Source of the DNA: CAZOAR01 sp964577985
GTDB taxonomy: Bacteria > Gemmatimonadota > CAZMKB01 > CAZNLH01
Direction: 5' to 3'
DNA length: 63,316 nt
NCBI GenBank assembly: GCA_964577985.1
Contig: CAZOAR010000011.1
Span: 1-63,316 of the forward strand
Shown here: in pieces, positions 1 through 8,019 of the stretch
Layout: every line of letters starts with the position of its first letter
How positions within the stretch are numbered: position 1 is the stretch's first letter
Translations under genes and position numbers: made by a program
Notes under the pieces: model-generated
The model's input: only the letters and a program-made list of their open reading frames with translations
The model's database searches: none
Told to the model about the DNA's origin: nothing

Positions 1-159
1 CGGCTGATCGACCCACCGTGTGATGGCATCGGCAGTGGAGAAGTTTCGGTTGGGTGGAAACAGTCAGCAAAGCCGATCACTGGAAGCGATGGGGAGGCGC
101 GGCGAACTTTCCCAACCGGACCTGGTCAACCGCAATTCGACTGGGAAGAACCCCGGACA

Positions 160-1341
160 GTGGCCGACCCCAAACACAATGGACGTTCTTCCTCCTCGGC
201 CAACCGAGAAACTGGCGGAGGAGAACCGGAAGAGAGGAGGGCGGAAGCCATCATTTCGCTCTCTCTGATGAGAGGCGTGAGGGCGAAGACGCTCCTCGGT
301 CTCCTTGAGCGTCTGGGGGATCCCGGAGAGGTCCTGTCCAGGCTGAAACGCCTCAACCCGCCGGGAGGTGGGGAGGCAGTGGAAGGGCCCGTCACAGAAG
401 ACGTCGACAAGGCGATCATGCTTCTCGGAAGGGAGAAGGGCGACGTTATATGCATCCTCGACATGGCATATCCACCTAAGCTGGGAAACATCCATGTGCC
501 TCCTCCAATTCTCTTTCTGGTGGGCGACCCGGACTGCCTGCAGTCAATCTCGGTTGCCATTGTCGGGACACGACGGGCCACGGCCTATGGCAGGAGGGTC
601 TCGAGGTGGCTGGGCCGTGAGCTGGCCAGGGCGGGGATAGTAGTGGTGAGCGGAATGGCCAGGGGAATCGACACAGAGGCGCACCTCGGTTGCCTTGAGG
701 GCGGCGGAGCGACTGTCGCCGTCCTCGGCACCAGCGTTGATAAGCCCTATCCACGTGAGAACCGCGGCTTGATGAAGAGGATCGCTGAGTCGGGTTGCGT
801 GGTCTCAGAGTTTCCCCCTCCTACGGTCGGTCTTCCTCATAATTTTCCGAGGCGTAACAGGATAATCAGCGGGTTGGCATCAGCGGTCGTTGTGGTCGAG
901 GCTCCCATGAAGAGCGGAGCGCTGATAACGGCGGGTTTTGCGCTGGAGCAGGGGAAGTCGGTCCTTGCCGTCCCCGGGGAGATATGGTCAAGGAACAGCG
1001 CGGGTCCCTTGTCTCTGCTCAAGGACGGGGCCGCTCCTGTCACGAAGTCTCGGGATGTCATGGATGCGATTGGGCTCTTCGCTGAAGCAGGTTGTGGCAG
1101 GAAAGATAGATGCGTGCAGCAACCTGATCTCCCGCCCGTCGCCTCAAAGGTCCTGAAGAGTCTTGAACGGGAAACCCTGCACGTCGACGAGATATCCACC
1201 AGGTGCGGACTCCCATCTTCGGAGACCCTGGCGGAACTTCTGAAGCTGGAGATGATGGGGTTTGTAGAGGGAATGCCCGGGAAATTCTTCGCCCTCGGCG
1301 GAAGGTTAAAAGAACCGCCATGGGGGCGGGCTGGGGGGTAA
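160..1341 (+). CDS. dprA: DNA processing protein DprA
   Basis: DprA loads RecA on incoming single-stranded DNA during transformation. The Rossmann-like core starts near residue 132 with VAIVGTRRATAYGRR and continues with SGMARGID near residue 165, VAVLGTSVDKPYPREN, FPRRNRIISGLA and GALITAGFALEQGKSVLAVPG. A DprA-type winged helix follows at the C-terminus (VASKVLKSL...). The GTG at 160 is the first possible start, since the frame is open to the window edge with no ATG, GTG or TTG before it. The first ~27 residues are low-complexity and could be untranslated, or the true start could lie outside the window. The core (from ISLSLMRGV, near nt 250) is complete. In many genomes topA follows dprA; here hrcA follows. 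Confidence 0.93.
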   Translation: MADPKHNGRSSSSANRETGGGEPEERRAEAIISLSLMRGVRAKTLLGLLERLGDPGEVLSRLKRLNPPGGGEAVEGPVTEDVDKAIMLLGREKGDVICILDMAYPPKLGNIHVPPPILFLVGDPDCLQSISVAIVGTRRATAYGRRVSRWLGRELARAGIVVVSGMARGIDTEAHLGCLEGGGATVAVLGTSVDKPYPRENRGLMKRIAESGCVVSEFPPPTVGLPHNFPRRNRIISGLASAVVVVEAPMKSGALITAGFALEQGKSVLAVPGEIWSRNSAGPLSLLKDGAAPVTKSRDVMDAIGLFAEAGCGRKDRCVQQPDLPPVASKVLKSLERETLHVDEISTRCGLPSSETLAELLKLEMMGFVEGMPGKFFALGGRLKEPPWGRAGG

Positions 1342-1347
1342 GATGAC

Positions 1348-1376
1348 TTGACAATCATGCCCCTCAAATATATTCT
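1348..1376 (+). promoter_or_regulatory. Sigma70-type promoter of hrcA
   Basis: TTGACA (1348-1353), a 17-base spacer, then TATTCT (1371-1376). Transcription would begin near 1383. That lies downstream of the ATG at 1380 and favours the hrcA start at 1413. No CIRCE inverted repeat (TTAGCACTC-N9-GAGTGCTAA) was found here. Confidence 0.65.
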
Positions 1377-1412
1377 TTTATGGCTCATTATTACGGCGGG
1401 ATCAGGTTCAAT

Positions 1413-2450
1413 ATGTCGAAAAAGCTGTCAGAAAGAGAGAGAAAAGTCCTCCAGGCGATAATCTGGAACCATGTCAGGACTGCGAGACCGACCGGTTCAA
1501 GGTATCTCTCACGCGAATACCGTCTGGGGATAAGTCCCGCTACGGTGCGAAATACGTTGAGCGACCTCGAGGATAAAGGGTTCCTGACCCATCCTCATCC
1601 TTCTGCCGGCAGGATTCCTACAGATAAGGCGTACAGGCATTACGTGGACCATCTTCTCGAGCTGGATGTCCTTAGCGCGAAAGAGCAGAGGGCGCTTAAA
1701 TCGAGCATCAATCTCGACAGAAAGGTTGTAGAGAATGTCCTCGTGCACTCTGCCAAAGTCCTCAGCGTATTGACGTTTGAGCTGGGGATAGCTCTGGCGC
1801 CCAGGATAAGCGAGGGAGTCCTGGAGCGGCTTGATCTTGTCCAGCTATCTCTCAACAAGATCCTGCTGGTCCTCACGGTAAGGTCGGGGCTTGTCAAGAC
1901 GATTTTTGTCGAGGTCCCCGGAGAGAAGATGATGGAGCATCTGGAGGAGACAGCGGCCTTCCTGAATGAGAGGCTCTGCGGTCTGACGCTTGGCGAAATA
2001 CGATCTTCGCTCACTGAGCGTCTTGGGGACTCTGTCTCTGGTGATATGGAGTTTCTCAACTTCTTCGTGCAGTCCGCCGATGAGGTCTTTGACATGTCCT
2101 CGGACTCCAGCCAACTGGTTATCGACGGTGTCTCCAAACTCGCTCATCAGCCTGAGTTCTCCACTGAAGAGGGTATGAAATCACTTATCGAGTTGACCGA
2201 GAGAAAGAATCTGCTCTCCAGGATATTGTCCGAAAGGGCGGATAGTGACGGGATCATGATAACCATCGGCCAGGAGAACAGCGCGTTGAATCTGGCACCT
2301 TTCAGTATAGTGACCGCGGACTACAAAGTCGGAACGCTCAGGGGAACGATTGGTGTGATAGGCCCGACGAGAATGCCGTACGACAAGGTGATCGCGATTG
2401 TAGACTATACGTCAAAAATGATTTCGAATGTCATGGAATCAGGAGATTGA
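1413..2450 (+). CDS. hrcA: Heat-inducible transcription repressor HrcA
   Basis: HrcA is the CIRCE-binding repressor of chaperone operons. The N-terminal winged helix (residues ~1-80: LSERERKVLQAII, GSRYLSREY, SPATVRNTLSDLEDKGFL, HPSAGRIPTDKAYRHYVD) is textbook. A GAF-like/dimerisation region and the conserved end (GTLRGTIGVIGPTRMPYDKV) follow. The chosen ATG at 1413 fits the promoter at 1348-1376; an in-frame ATG at 1380 would fall before the predicted transcript start. At 345 residues it is of normal family length. The usual grpE and dnaK do not follow; dnaJ comes next after 113 bases. Confidence 0.95.
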   Translation: MSKKLSERERKVLQAIIWNHVRTARPTGSRYLSREYRLGISPATVRNTLSDLEDKGFLTHPHPSAGRIPTDKAYRHYVDHLLELDVLSAKEQRALKSSINLDRKVVENVLVHSAKVLSVLTFELGIALAPRISEGVLERLDLVQLSLNKILLVLTVRSGLVKTIFVEVPGEKMMEHLEETAAFLNERLCGLTLGEIRSSLTERLGDSVSGDMEFLNFFVQSADEVFDMSSDSSQLVIDGVSKLAHQPEFSTEEGMKSLIELTERKNLLSRILSERADSDGIMITIGQENSALNLAPFSIVTADYKVGTLRGTIGVIGPTRMPYDKVIAIVDYTSKMISNVMESGD

Positions 2451-2563
2451 AACATTCTTCCCGTTCATCAACAGTCTCGCATTCAAGAAATCTGCAAACA
2501 GTATTCATGATATGATCCCCCGGAGAGGTCGTGGGGGTTTGTCTTATCAACGGGTAGAGGTAA

Positions 2564-3724
2564 ATGGCTACGAGAGATTATTACGAGGTTCTCGGGGTGG
2601 ACAGGAACTCCGAGATTGGCGAGATCAAGAAGGTCTATAGAAACCTGGCGATGAAATATCATCCGGACAAGAATCCCGGTGACAAAGAGGCCGAAGAACG
2701 ATTCAAGGAGGTCGCCGAGGCCTATGAGGTCTTGAAAGATCCCCAGAAGCGAGCAAGGTATGACCAGTTCGGGCACGCAGGTGTTTCAGGTGCAGCGGGA
2801 CGAGGAGGGTTCAGTGGAGGTGGCGATTTCGATCTCTCTGACGCCCTGAGGGCTTTCATGAGGGACTTTGGTGGTTTTGGAGGGGCCTTCGATGATTTTT
2901 TCGGCGATTCTGTAAGGACACAAAGGCGTTCCTCTTCCATGAGGGGGGGAGACCTTCAAGTCAGGGTGCCGGTAACACTGAAGGAAATCAACGACGGTAT
3001 CGAAAAAACCATCAGGTTGAAGCGGATGGATACCTGTCAGGCCTGTCAGGGTACGGGCTCCAGAGATGGTAAGGGCACCACTAATTGTCCCAGTTGTGGC
3101 GGGTCCGGTGAGATTCGGACGGCACAACGCTCGCTCTTCGGTCAATTCGTAAACGTCACCGTCTGCCAGCGTTGTGGAGGAGCGGGAACGATAGTCAAGA
3201 ACCCCTGCACCAGATGCTCTGGTGGTGGGCGGGTGGAAGCGGAACGCCGGATTCGGGTAAAGATCCCTCCGGGAGTCACCAGCGGCAACTACATCACGAT
3301 CCGCGGCGAAGGAAACAAGGGGTTGAAGAACGGTACGCCCGGCGACCTGATCGTGTTGATAGAGGAGAAACCGGATAACGATTTCAAGAGACACGGTGAC
3401 AATATTATTTATGATCTCGCGATAACGTTTTCACAGGCTGCCCTGGGGGACAAGATCGACGTCCCGACTCTGACCGGCAAGGCAAGGTTGAGTATCCCGT
3501 CCGGAACCCAGACAGGCAAGGTTCTTCGGATGCGTGGGAAAGGGCTGCCGCACCTCCAGTCTAAGGGCAGAGGGGATCAGTTGATTCGTATCGTAGTATG
3601 GACGCCCACGAAACTGTCTGAGGAGGAGAAGAAACTCTTCAGCGAGCTCAGGAAGAGTGATGGTCGAAATCCCCCTCCGGACGGCAAGAGCTTCTGGGAC
3701 AGAATGTGGGATACTGTTTCCTGA
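2564..3724 (+). CDS. dnaJ: Chaperone DnaJ (Hsp40)
   Basis: DnaJ is the co-chaperone that stimulates the DnaK ATPase and delivers unfolded clients. The J domain spans residues ~4-66 with HPD at 33-35. A Gly/Phe-rich linker (GRGGFSGGGDFD and so on) follows. The four CxxCxGxG zinc motifs are all intact (CQACQGTG, CPSCGGSG, CQRCGGAG, CTRCSGGG), then the two C-terminal client-binding domains. Length (386 aa) is typical of type I DnaJ. It starts ATG after GGTAGAGGTAA. It follows hrcA directly, without grpE or dnaK between them. The stop is 16 bases before the likely GTG start of rsmE. Confidence 0.97.
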   Translation: MATRDYYEVLGVDRNSEIGEIKKVYRNLAMKYHPDKNPGDKEAEERFKEVAEAYEVLKDPQKRARYDQFGHAGVSGAAGRGGFSGGGDFDLSDALRAFMRDFGGFGGAFDDFFGDSVRTQRRSSSMRGGDLQVRVPVTLKEINDGIEKTIRLKRMDTCQACQGTGSRDGKGTTNCPSCGGSGEIRTAQRSLFGQFVNVTVCQRCGGAGTIVKNPCTRCSGGGRVEAERRIRVKIPPGVTSGNYITIRGEGNKGLKNGTPGDLIVLIEEKPDNDFKRHGDNIIYDLAITFSQAALGDKIDVPTLTGKARLSIPSGTQTGKVLRMRGKGLPHLQSKGRGDQLIRIVVWTPTKLSEEEKKLFSELRKSDGRNPPPDGKSFWDRMWDTVS

Positions 3725-3740
3725 AACCGGAACGAAAAAA

Positions 3741-4481
3741 GTGTCTGACCTCTTCTATTTACCTTCCGAAAACATAAGGGAAAATGAGGTGATCTTCTCC
3801 GCGCCGGAGAGTGACCACATAAACAGAAGTTGCAGGATGGGCGCAGGGGACGTGATCCATGCTACTGACGGAAAAGGCTCACGTATGGCGGTCGAGATAT
3901 ACGAAACGGGAGAAAGAATCAGGGGCAGAGTGCTGGAGTTCGAGCGCCTCATACCCGAGCCTTGTGTGATTGACCTTGCCGTCGGTATGAGCAAACGAGA
4001 CCGTATGAGCTGGCTTGTGGAAAAGGGAACCGAGCTCGGTATTACGAGCTTTACGCCGCTTGTTACATCGTGGTCACGGGCGCAGCGGCACCGTAAATCG
4101 TGGGATGGTCACCTCGAAAGGTGGAAGCGTGTTTCCGTGGCGGCACTGAAACAATCGCAACGCTGTTTTCTGCCGGAGATCATACCACCCATGGATATCA
4201 AGGACTTTATCGTGCAATCGAGGTCCGATGATCACGAACTGAAAGTCCTTCTGGATATGCGCGAGGAGAGTCCTCCACTTGCAAGTCTCCTGAAAAAAGG
4301 AATGACGCGGTTCCTGGTCCTTCTGGGACCCGAGGGAGGTTTAGACGGTCCAGAGGTCCGCAGCAGCGAACAGGCAGGTTTCTTGAGAGGAAGACTTGTC
4401 AGGCGTCGCCTCCGTTTTGAGACTGCCGGAATATGTGCCGTTGCGCTGCTTGCTGCATGGGTGGATGAGCAGTTATCTTGA
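3741..4481 (+). CDS. rsmE: 16S rRNA (uracil-1498-N3)-methyltransferase RsmE
   Basis: RsmE methylates U1498 in helix 44 of 16S rRNA in the 30S subunit. It has the PUA-like N-domain (HINRSCRMGAGDVIHATDG) and the SPOUT/trefoil-knot domain, with WLVEKGTELGITSFTPL, RWKRVSVAALKQSQRCFLP, the SAM-site LLGPEGGLDGPEV and RLRFETAGICAVALLAAW. The open frame reaches back to 3657 inside dnaJ. The GTG at 3741, just after the dnaJ stop, gives the normal N-terminus (VSDLFYLPSENI) and 246 residues. The hrcA-dnaJ-rsmE order is common in bacteria. Confidence 0.93.
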   Translation: MSDLFYLPSENIRENEVIFSAPESDHINRSCRMGAGDVIHATDGKGSRMAVEIYETGERIRGRVLEFERLIPEPCVIDLAVGMSKRDRMSWLVEKGTELGITSFTPLVTSWSRAQRHRKSWDGHLERWKRVSVAALKQSQRCFLPEIIPPMDIKDFIVQSRSDDHELKVLLDMREESPPLASLLKKGMTRFLVLLGPEGGLDGPEVRSSEQAGFLRGRLVRRRLRFETAGICAVALLAAWVDEQLS

Positions 4482-4504
4482 ACGCCGGAAAGGAAGGAGT
4501 GCGG

Positions 4505-4846
4505 ATGTCCTGCGTCTTCTGTAGTCTGGTCAGTGGAGACATTGATGCCGATATTATTTACAGCGATGACTCGTTCATAGCGTTTCGAGACCTCGACCCC
4601 AAGGCACCCGTACACATCCTTATCATCCCGAGGGAGCATATCGAATCGATGGAAACGATACGAGACGACCAGATCCATGCTCTTGGGAAGATGGGCGCCA
4701 TCGCGAGAGATCTGGCCAGGGATGAAGGCATTGCAGAGGATGGCTACCGCCTGGTTCTGAATTGCAATGCCTCGGGTGGGCAGACCGTATTTCATCTCCA
4801 CATGCATCTACTCGGAGGAAGGCGTCTTATGTGGCCGCCGGGATAG
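4505..4846 (+). CDS. HIT-family nucleotide-binding hydrolase
   Basis: A histidine-triad protein of the HINT branch, hydrolysing nucleoside phosphoramidates or similar nucleotides. It has the N-terminal CVFCSLVSGDI (zinc-type Cys pair), FRDLDPKAPVHILIIPREHI, and the catalytic triad HLHMHLL (His-x-His-x-His) near the C-terminus. The ATG at 4505 is preceded by AAGGAGTGCGG and is preferred over the ATG at 4478, which overlaps the end of rsmE. Length is 113 aa, as usual for HINT proteins. It ends the hrcA-dnaJ-rsmE unit. The physiological substrate cannot be told from sequence. Confidence 0.92.
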   Translation: MSCVFCSLVSGDIDADIIYSDDSFIAFRDLDPKAPVHILIIPREHIESMETIRDDQIHALGKMGAIARDLARDEGIAEDGYRLVLNCNASGGQTVFHLHMHLLGGRRLMWPPG

Positions 4847-4918
4847 GGAGATCCTGTAGCGAGATAGGGCTTGCGAGTGACATTTTGCAACGATGATTTT
4901 CTGTTGCGTGTGAGATTC

Positions 4919-4966
4919 GCCACATAAGTGTTACATTTGACAACGGTTTTTTGTCGTGAATGTGGC
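4919..4966. repeat. Compound inverted repeat upstream of rpsU
   Basis: GCCACAT at 4919-4925 pairs with ATGTGGC at 4960-4966. Nested inside, GACAA (4939-4943) pairs with TTGTC (4951-4955). A TTGACA lies inside at 4937-4942 but has no matching -10. It could be an operator or an RNA hairpin of the preceding operon; no U-tract follows. Confidence 0.4.
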
Positions 4967-4989
4967 AATACGGCCAGCCCATAGACTTC

Positions 4990-5018
4990 TTGACACATTT
5001 ATCCAGATCAATTATATT
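4990..5018 (+). promoter_or_regulatory. Sigma70-type promoter of rpsU
   Basis: TTGACA at 4990-4995, a 17-base spacer, TATATT at 5013-5018. The predicted start near 5025 leaves a ~110-nt leader before rpsU. Confidence 0.75.
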
Positions 5019-5076
5019 ATTATGAAGTACTGTTACGATTATAACCAATTCGACGCTGTAAAGGGGTGTTTGCGGT

Positions 5077-5132
5077 GAACATCTGTCTATGTTCCCTCCT
5101 CCTCAACCCATTCACAAGGGGAGAGGGGGGAG
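5077..5132 (+). promoter_or_regulatory. rpsU leader: hairpin, CU-rich tract and very long Shine-Dalgarno
   Basis: A 6-bp hairpin (GAACAT 5077-5082 with ATGTTC 5089-5094) is followed by CCCTCCTCCTC (5094-5104). A purine tract GGGGAGAGGGGGGAG (5118-5132) then ends three bases before the ATG. The CU tract can pair with the purine tract, which would hide the ribosome binding site. Function as a translational switch is inferred, not shown. Confidence 0.45.
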
Positions 5133-5135
5133 AAA

Positions 5136-5321
5136 ATGACGGAAGTAAGAATCAAAGAGAACGAGTCTTTTGAGAGAGCTCTACGCCGCTTCAAGAAGAG
5201 ATGCGAGAAGGCGGGTATACTGTCGGATCTGAGAAAACATCGTCACTTTGAGAAGCCCAGTGAGCGGCGCAAAAGAAAAGCCAACGCCGCCAAGAGGAAG
5301 AACAGAAGAAGAGGTCGTTAA
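5136..5321 (+). CDS. rpsU: 30S ribosomal protein bS21
   Basis: Small, very basic protein of 61 residues with the S21 signature (FERALRRFKKRCEKAGILSDLRKH, in pieces: FERALRRFKKRCEKAG then ILSDLRKHRHFEKP) and an Arg/Lys tail KRKANAAKRKNRRRGR. S21 sits near the anti-Shine-Dalgarno end of 16S rRNA on the 30S platform and helps initiation. It has its own strong promoter (4990-5018) and an exceptionally purine-rich ribosome binding site. Genes for dnaG and rpoD, which often follow rpsU directly, are here 2.7 kb downstream with mutS2 in between. Confidence 0.95.
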   Translation: MTEVRIKENESFERALRRFKKRCEKAGILSDLRKHRHFEKPSERRKRKANAAKRKNRRRGR

Positions 5322-5467
5322 CCTTTATTCTGGTGGTTGCTTTCTGACAGAAGCTCAGATGATTTGACAATGGATGATGGACTCCGGGCTGCTCTGGTTT
5401 TGTGCCGGTGGGCCCCATAGCTTCAGTATATCCAAGCCGGCTTGTTGTCAAGGGAGGTTGATTTTAT

Positions 5468-5526
5468 GCCTTCACGATGGTCCAGACATGACGTTTTAGA
5501 GGATCATCGTGAAGGCTTTTCTTTTT
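5468..5526 (+). terminator. Rho-independent terminator after rpsU
   Basis: A 16-bp stem (5468-5483 with 5501-5516, one G-U pair) closes a 17-base loop and is followed by TTTTCTTTTTG. It lies ~145 bases after the rpsU stop and 90-140 bases before mutS2, so it separates the two transcripts or acts as an attenuator for mutS2. Confidence 0.8.
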
Positions 5527-5605
5527 GTAGATAACGGCAGAGGACTTCAGGGAATCGGTGTACATCTCTCTCCTGCTGTCGTTTCGCGCGGAAATTCCGG
5601 AAGTG

Positions 5606-7990
5606 ATGACAGACCAGAAGTGCTCAAACGACCTCGATTTCAGCAGACTGATCGACCTGGTCCTGGGATACGCGGTCAGTTCTCCGGGACAGGGCCACAT
5701 TGTGAACCTCCAGCCGTTCACGGCGTGCGGTGAACTTGTGGAGGAACTCGAGACTGTTTTTGAGATGCGCTCGATCCTGGAATCGGAGAGTGAAGATTTC
5801 ACGCTCGATTTTCATCCGCTTGATGACGAATTCAAACTGCTCGGGATCCAGGGGGCGTTTCTCAGCGGCTCCGCTCTTAAGAAGATAGAAAAGTTGCTGC
5901 TGTGCAGCAGGTGCCTCAGGCGGTCATCCGCTATCACGGAGGATTCCACGCCTCGCGTCTGGAAAATTGCGAGAAAGCTTCATGTCGCCATGACGATTGA
6001 GGAACGGATCCGTTCAGCCATCGATGACAATGGCGAGGTCAATGATTCCGCGTCACGCAGGCTGGGAGCACTGAGAAGGAAGTTCGTGAGCTCCAGAAAA
6101 CGTGTCCTGAATCTCCTGGAGAGGATCAGAACGAGGATCGTGCCTGACGTGGAGAGTGCTGAGGGAGAGATAACTCTTCGTAACAGCCGGTATGTTATCC
6201 CGGTTCGCACGGGATCTCATATCAAAGTTCCGGGGATCGTACACGACAGGTCGAAGAGTGGCGCTACACAGTATATCGAACCGCAGGAGACCATTGAACT
6301 TAACAACGCCTTGCGAGAGGCTGAGCTCGAGATTCACCAAGAGATCATATCGGTACTCAGAGATCTGTCGTCGGAGTTGCGTCCGTTTGTAGAAGACCTG
6401 CGCCGAAACCAGGAAATCCTGGGGATGGTTGATTCTATCAGGGCGAGGGCCCGTTTCAGCCTCGATTATGATTGTTCTATTCCGAACGTAGTCGCGGGTG
6501 GTCCTCTGAGGCTGAAAGGCGCAAGGCATCCTCTCCTGGGCGAAAAGGGGTCCGGTGGTGTGGTGCCTCTCGACCTGGAGATGGAGGAAGATGAGCGCTC
6601 GCTTCTCGTAAGCGGTCCGAATGCAGGGGGCAAAACCGTCCTTCTAAAGACCGTTGGACTACTCGCCATGATGACGCACCACGGTATCCCGCCACCTCTG
6701 AAAGAGGGATCCGGTATGCCCTTTCTGAAGTCGATTTATACCGACATCGGCGATGATCAGTCGATTGAAAACGACCTGAGCACATTTTCCTCCAAGGTAA
6801 AGGTTCTCAAGGATGTTCTCTCGGGTGCTGACGACCAGAGTCTTGTCCTTCTCGACGAGGTGGGTTCGGGGACGGACCCGTCCGAGGGACAGGCGCTCGC
6901 CCTCTCTGTGATAGAAGAACTTACCGGAAGGGGCTCTCTAAATATATTCACGACACATTACGGTGAGGTGAAGGGAATAGCCGGGAAGAAGAGGGGTGTG
7001 ATAAACGGATCAATGGGTTTTGATCATGCGACCATCGAACCAACATACCGTTTCAAGAAAGGCACTCCTGGAAAGAGCTTCGGCCTTGAAATTGCGGAAA
7101 GACTGGGCCTTGACAGAGGTGTTGTGGAGCGGGCACGCAAATGGGTTCCGGATACTCACATCGCGATGGAAGAGTTGATCGGCGAGTGGGAGAAGAAGCG
7201 AGAAGACATCCTCGAGAGGGAAGCGGAAACCAGGAATAAAGAGGTTTTTCTTTCAGCGCAGTTGAGTGAGTGGAAAGCCGGGGAGTTGACGAGGGAGGAA
7301 CAAAGGCAATCAGAGCTCAGGAGAGCCGAAGCCGAAGTCGAAAGAATGATGTTTGATGCTCGAGAGAGGATCGAGGGTATCATATCAGGGCTTGAACAGG
7401 CCCACCAGGGTGACAGTGACCTGATCAGGCAGGCCAGGCAGGACATAGAGAGGGAAATCTACGATATCAGGAAACGGCGTGGTCCACTCGGCGTGGCGCA
7501 AGATGATGGCGGGGATTCTCAACCACTGCACCCTGGCGACGTAGTGCTGGTGGAGAGTCTGGAAGATGAGGGGACAGTCCTCGCTCTTGACGGCAGGGTG
7601 TACACGGTAAAGATAGGCAATCTCCGCGTCGGTTTTCCACGAAGCGCCTTGAAAAAGATCCGTTCGGCTGGCGGGAGGAAAACCGGGCCGATCGATCAGA
7701 TCCCGAAATTCACCGGTGACTCGGGCTCGTCCGGCTCTGGTGAGGGGATATCCCGGGAGGTAGATATACGCGGGATACTGCCCGATGAGGTGAATTTCAG
7801 GGTACAGAAAGCGATTGATACGGCGCTTCTGCAGGGGATAGCGAGTATCATGTTTATCCACGGCAAGGGAAAAGGTGTTCTCAGGGAAAAGGTGGCTGAG
7901 GTCCTGCGATCGGAGATCCGGATAACGTCTTTCAGAACGGGCCAGCATGGTGAAGGTGGTACTGGAGTGACGGTAGCGAAGATAGATTGA
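5606..7990 (+). CDS. mutS2: MutS2 family ATPase with C-terminal Smr nuclease domain
   Basis: MutS2 is a MutS homologue without mismatch-recognition domains. It acts on branched DNA (anti-recombination) and, in some bacteria, on collided ribosomes. Visible parts are an N-terminal core, Walker A GPNAGGKT near residue 337, Walker B LVLLDEVGSGTDPSEG near 413, FTTHYGEVKG, a charged coiled coil at ~525-620, and the Smr domain from ~719 (VDIRGILPDEV...IMFIHGKGKGVLRE). The ATG at 5606 (MTDQKCSNDLDF) gives the usual N-terminus and 794 residues; a GTG at 5558 in frame would add 16. The next gene, dnaG, starts 30 bases after its stop. Confidence 0.94.
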   Translation: MTDQKCSNDLDFSRLIDLVLGYAVSSPGQGHIVNLQPFTACGELVEELETVFEMRSILESESEDFTLDFHPLDDEFKLLGIQGAFLSGSALKKIEKLLLCSRCLRRSSAITEDSTPRVWKIARKLHVAMTIEERIRSAIDDNGEVNDSASRRLGALRRKFVSSRKRVLNLLERIRTRIVPDVESAEGEITLRNSRYVIPVRTGSHIKVPGIVHDRSKSGATQYIEPQETIELNNALREAELEIHQEIISVLRDLSSELRPFVEDLRRNQEILGMVDSIRARARFSLDYDCSIPNVVAGGPLRLKGARHPLLGEKGSGGVVPLDLEMEEDERSLLVSGPNAGGKTVLLKTVGLLAMMTHHGIPPPLKEGSGMPFLKSIYTDIGDDQSIENDLSTFSSKVKVLKDVLSGADDQSLVLLDEVGSGTDPSEGQALALSVIEELTGRGSLNIFTTHYGEVKGIAGKKRGVINGSMGFDHATIEPTYRFKKGTPGKSFGLEIAERLGLDRGVVERARKWVPDTHIAMEELIGEWEKKREDILEREAETRNKEVFLSAQLSEWKAGELTREEQRQSELRRAEAEVERMMFDARERIEGIISGLEQAHQGDSDLIRQARQDIEREIYDIRKRRGPLGVAQDDGGDSQPLHPGDVVLVESLEDEGTVLALDGRVYTVKIGNLRVGFPRSALKKIRSAGGRKTGPIDQIPKFTGDSGSSGSGEGISREVDIRGILPDEVNFRVQKAIDTALLQGIASIMFIHGKGKGVLREKVAEVLRSEIRITSFRTGQHGEGGTGVTVAKID

Positions 7991-8019
7991 CCGACAACAG
8001 AGCGGGAAGGAATGGGTAA

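Noticed and set aside
1340..1413. CIRCE element for HrcA
   Set aside because: No TTAGCACTC/GAGTGCTAA-like inverted repeat is present.
2510..2545. Terminator between hrcA and dnaJ
   Set aside because: CCCCC and GGGGG can pair around an 11-base loop, but the stem is short and the T-run is only three bases.
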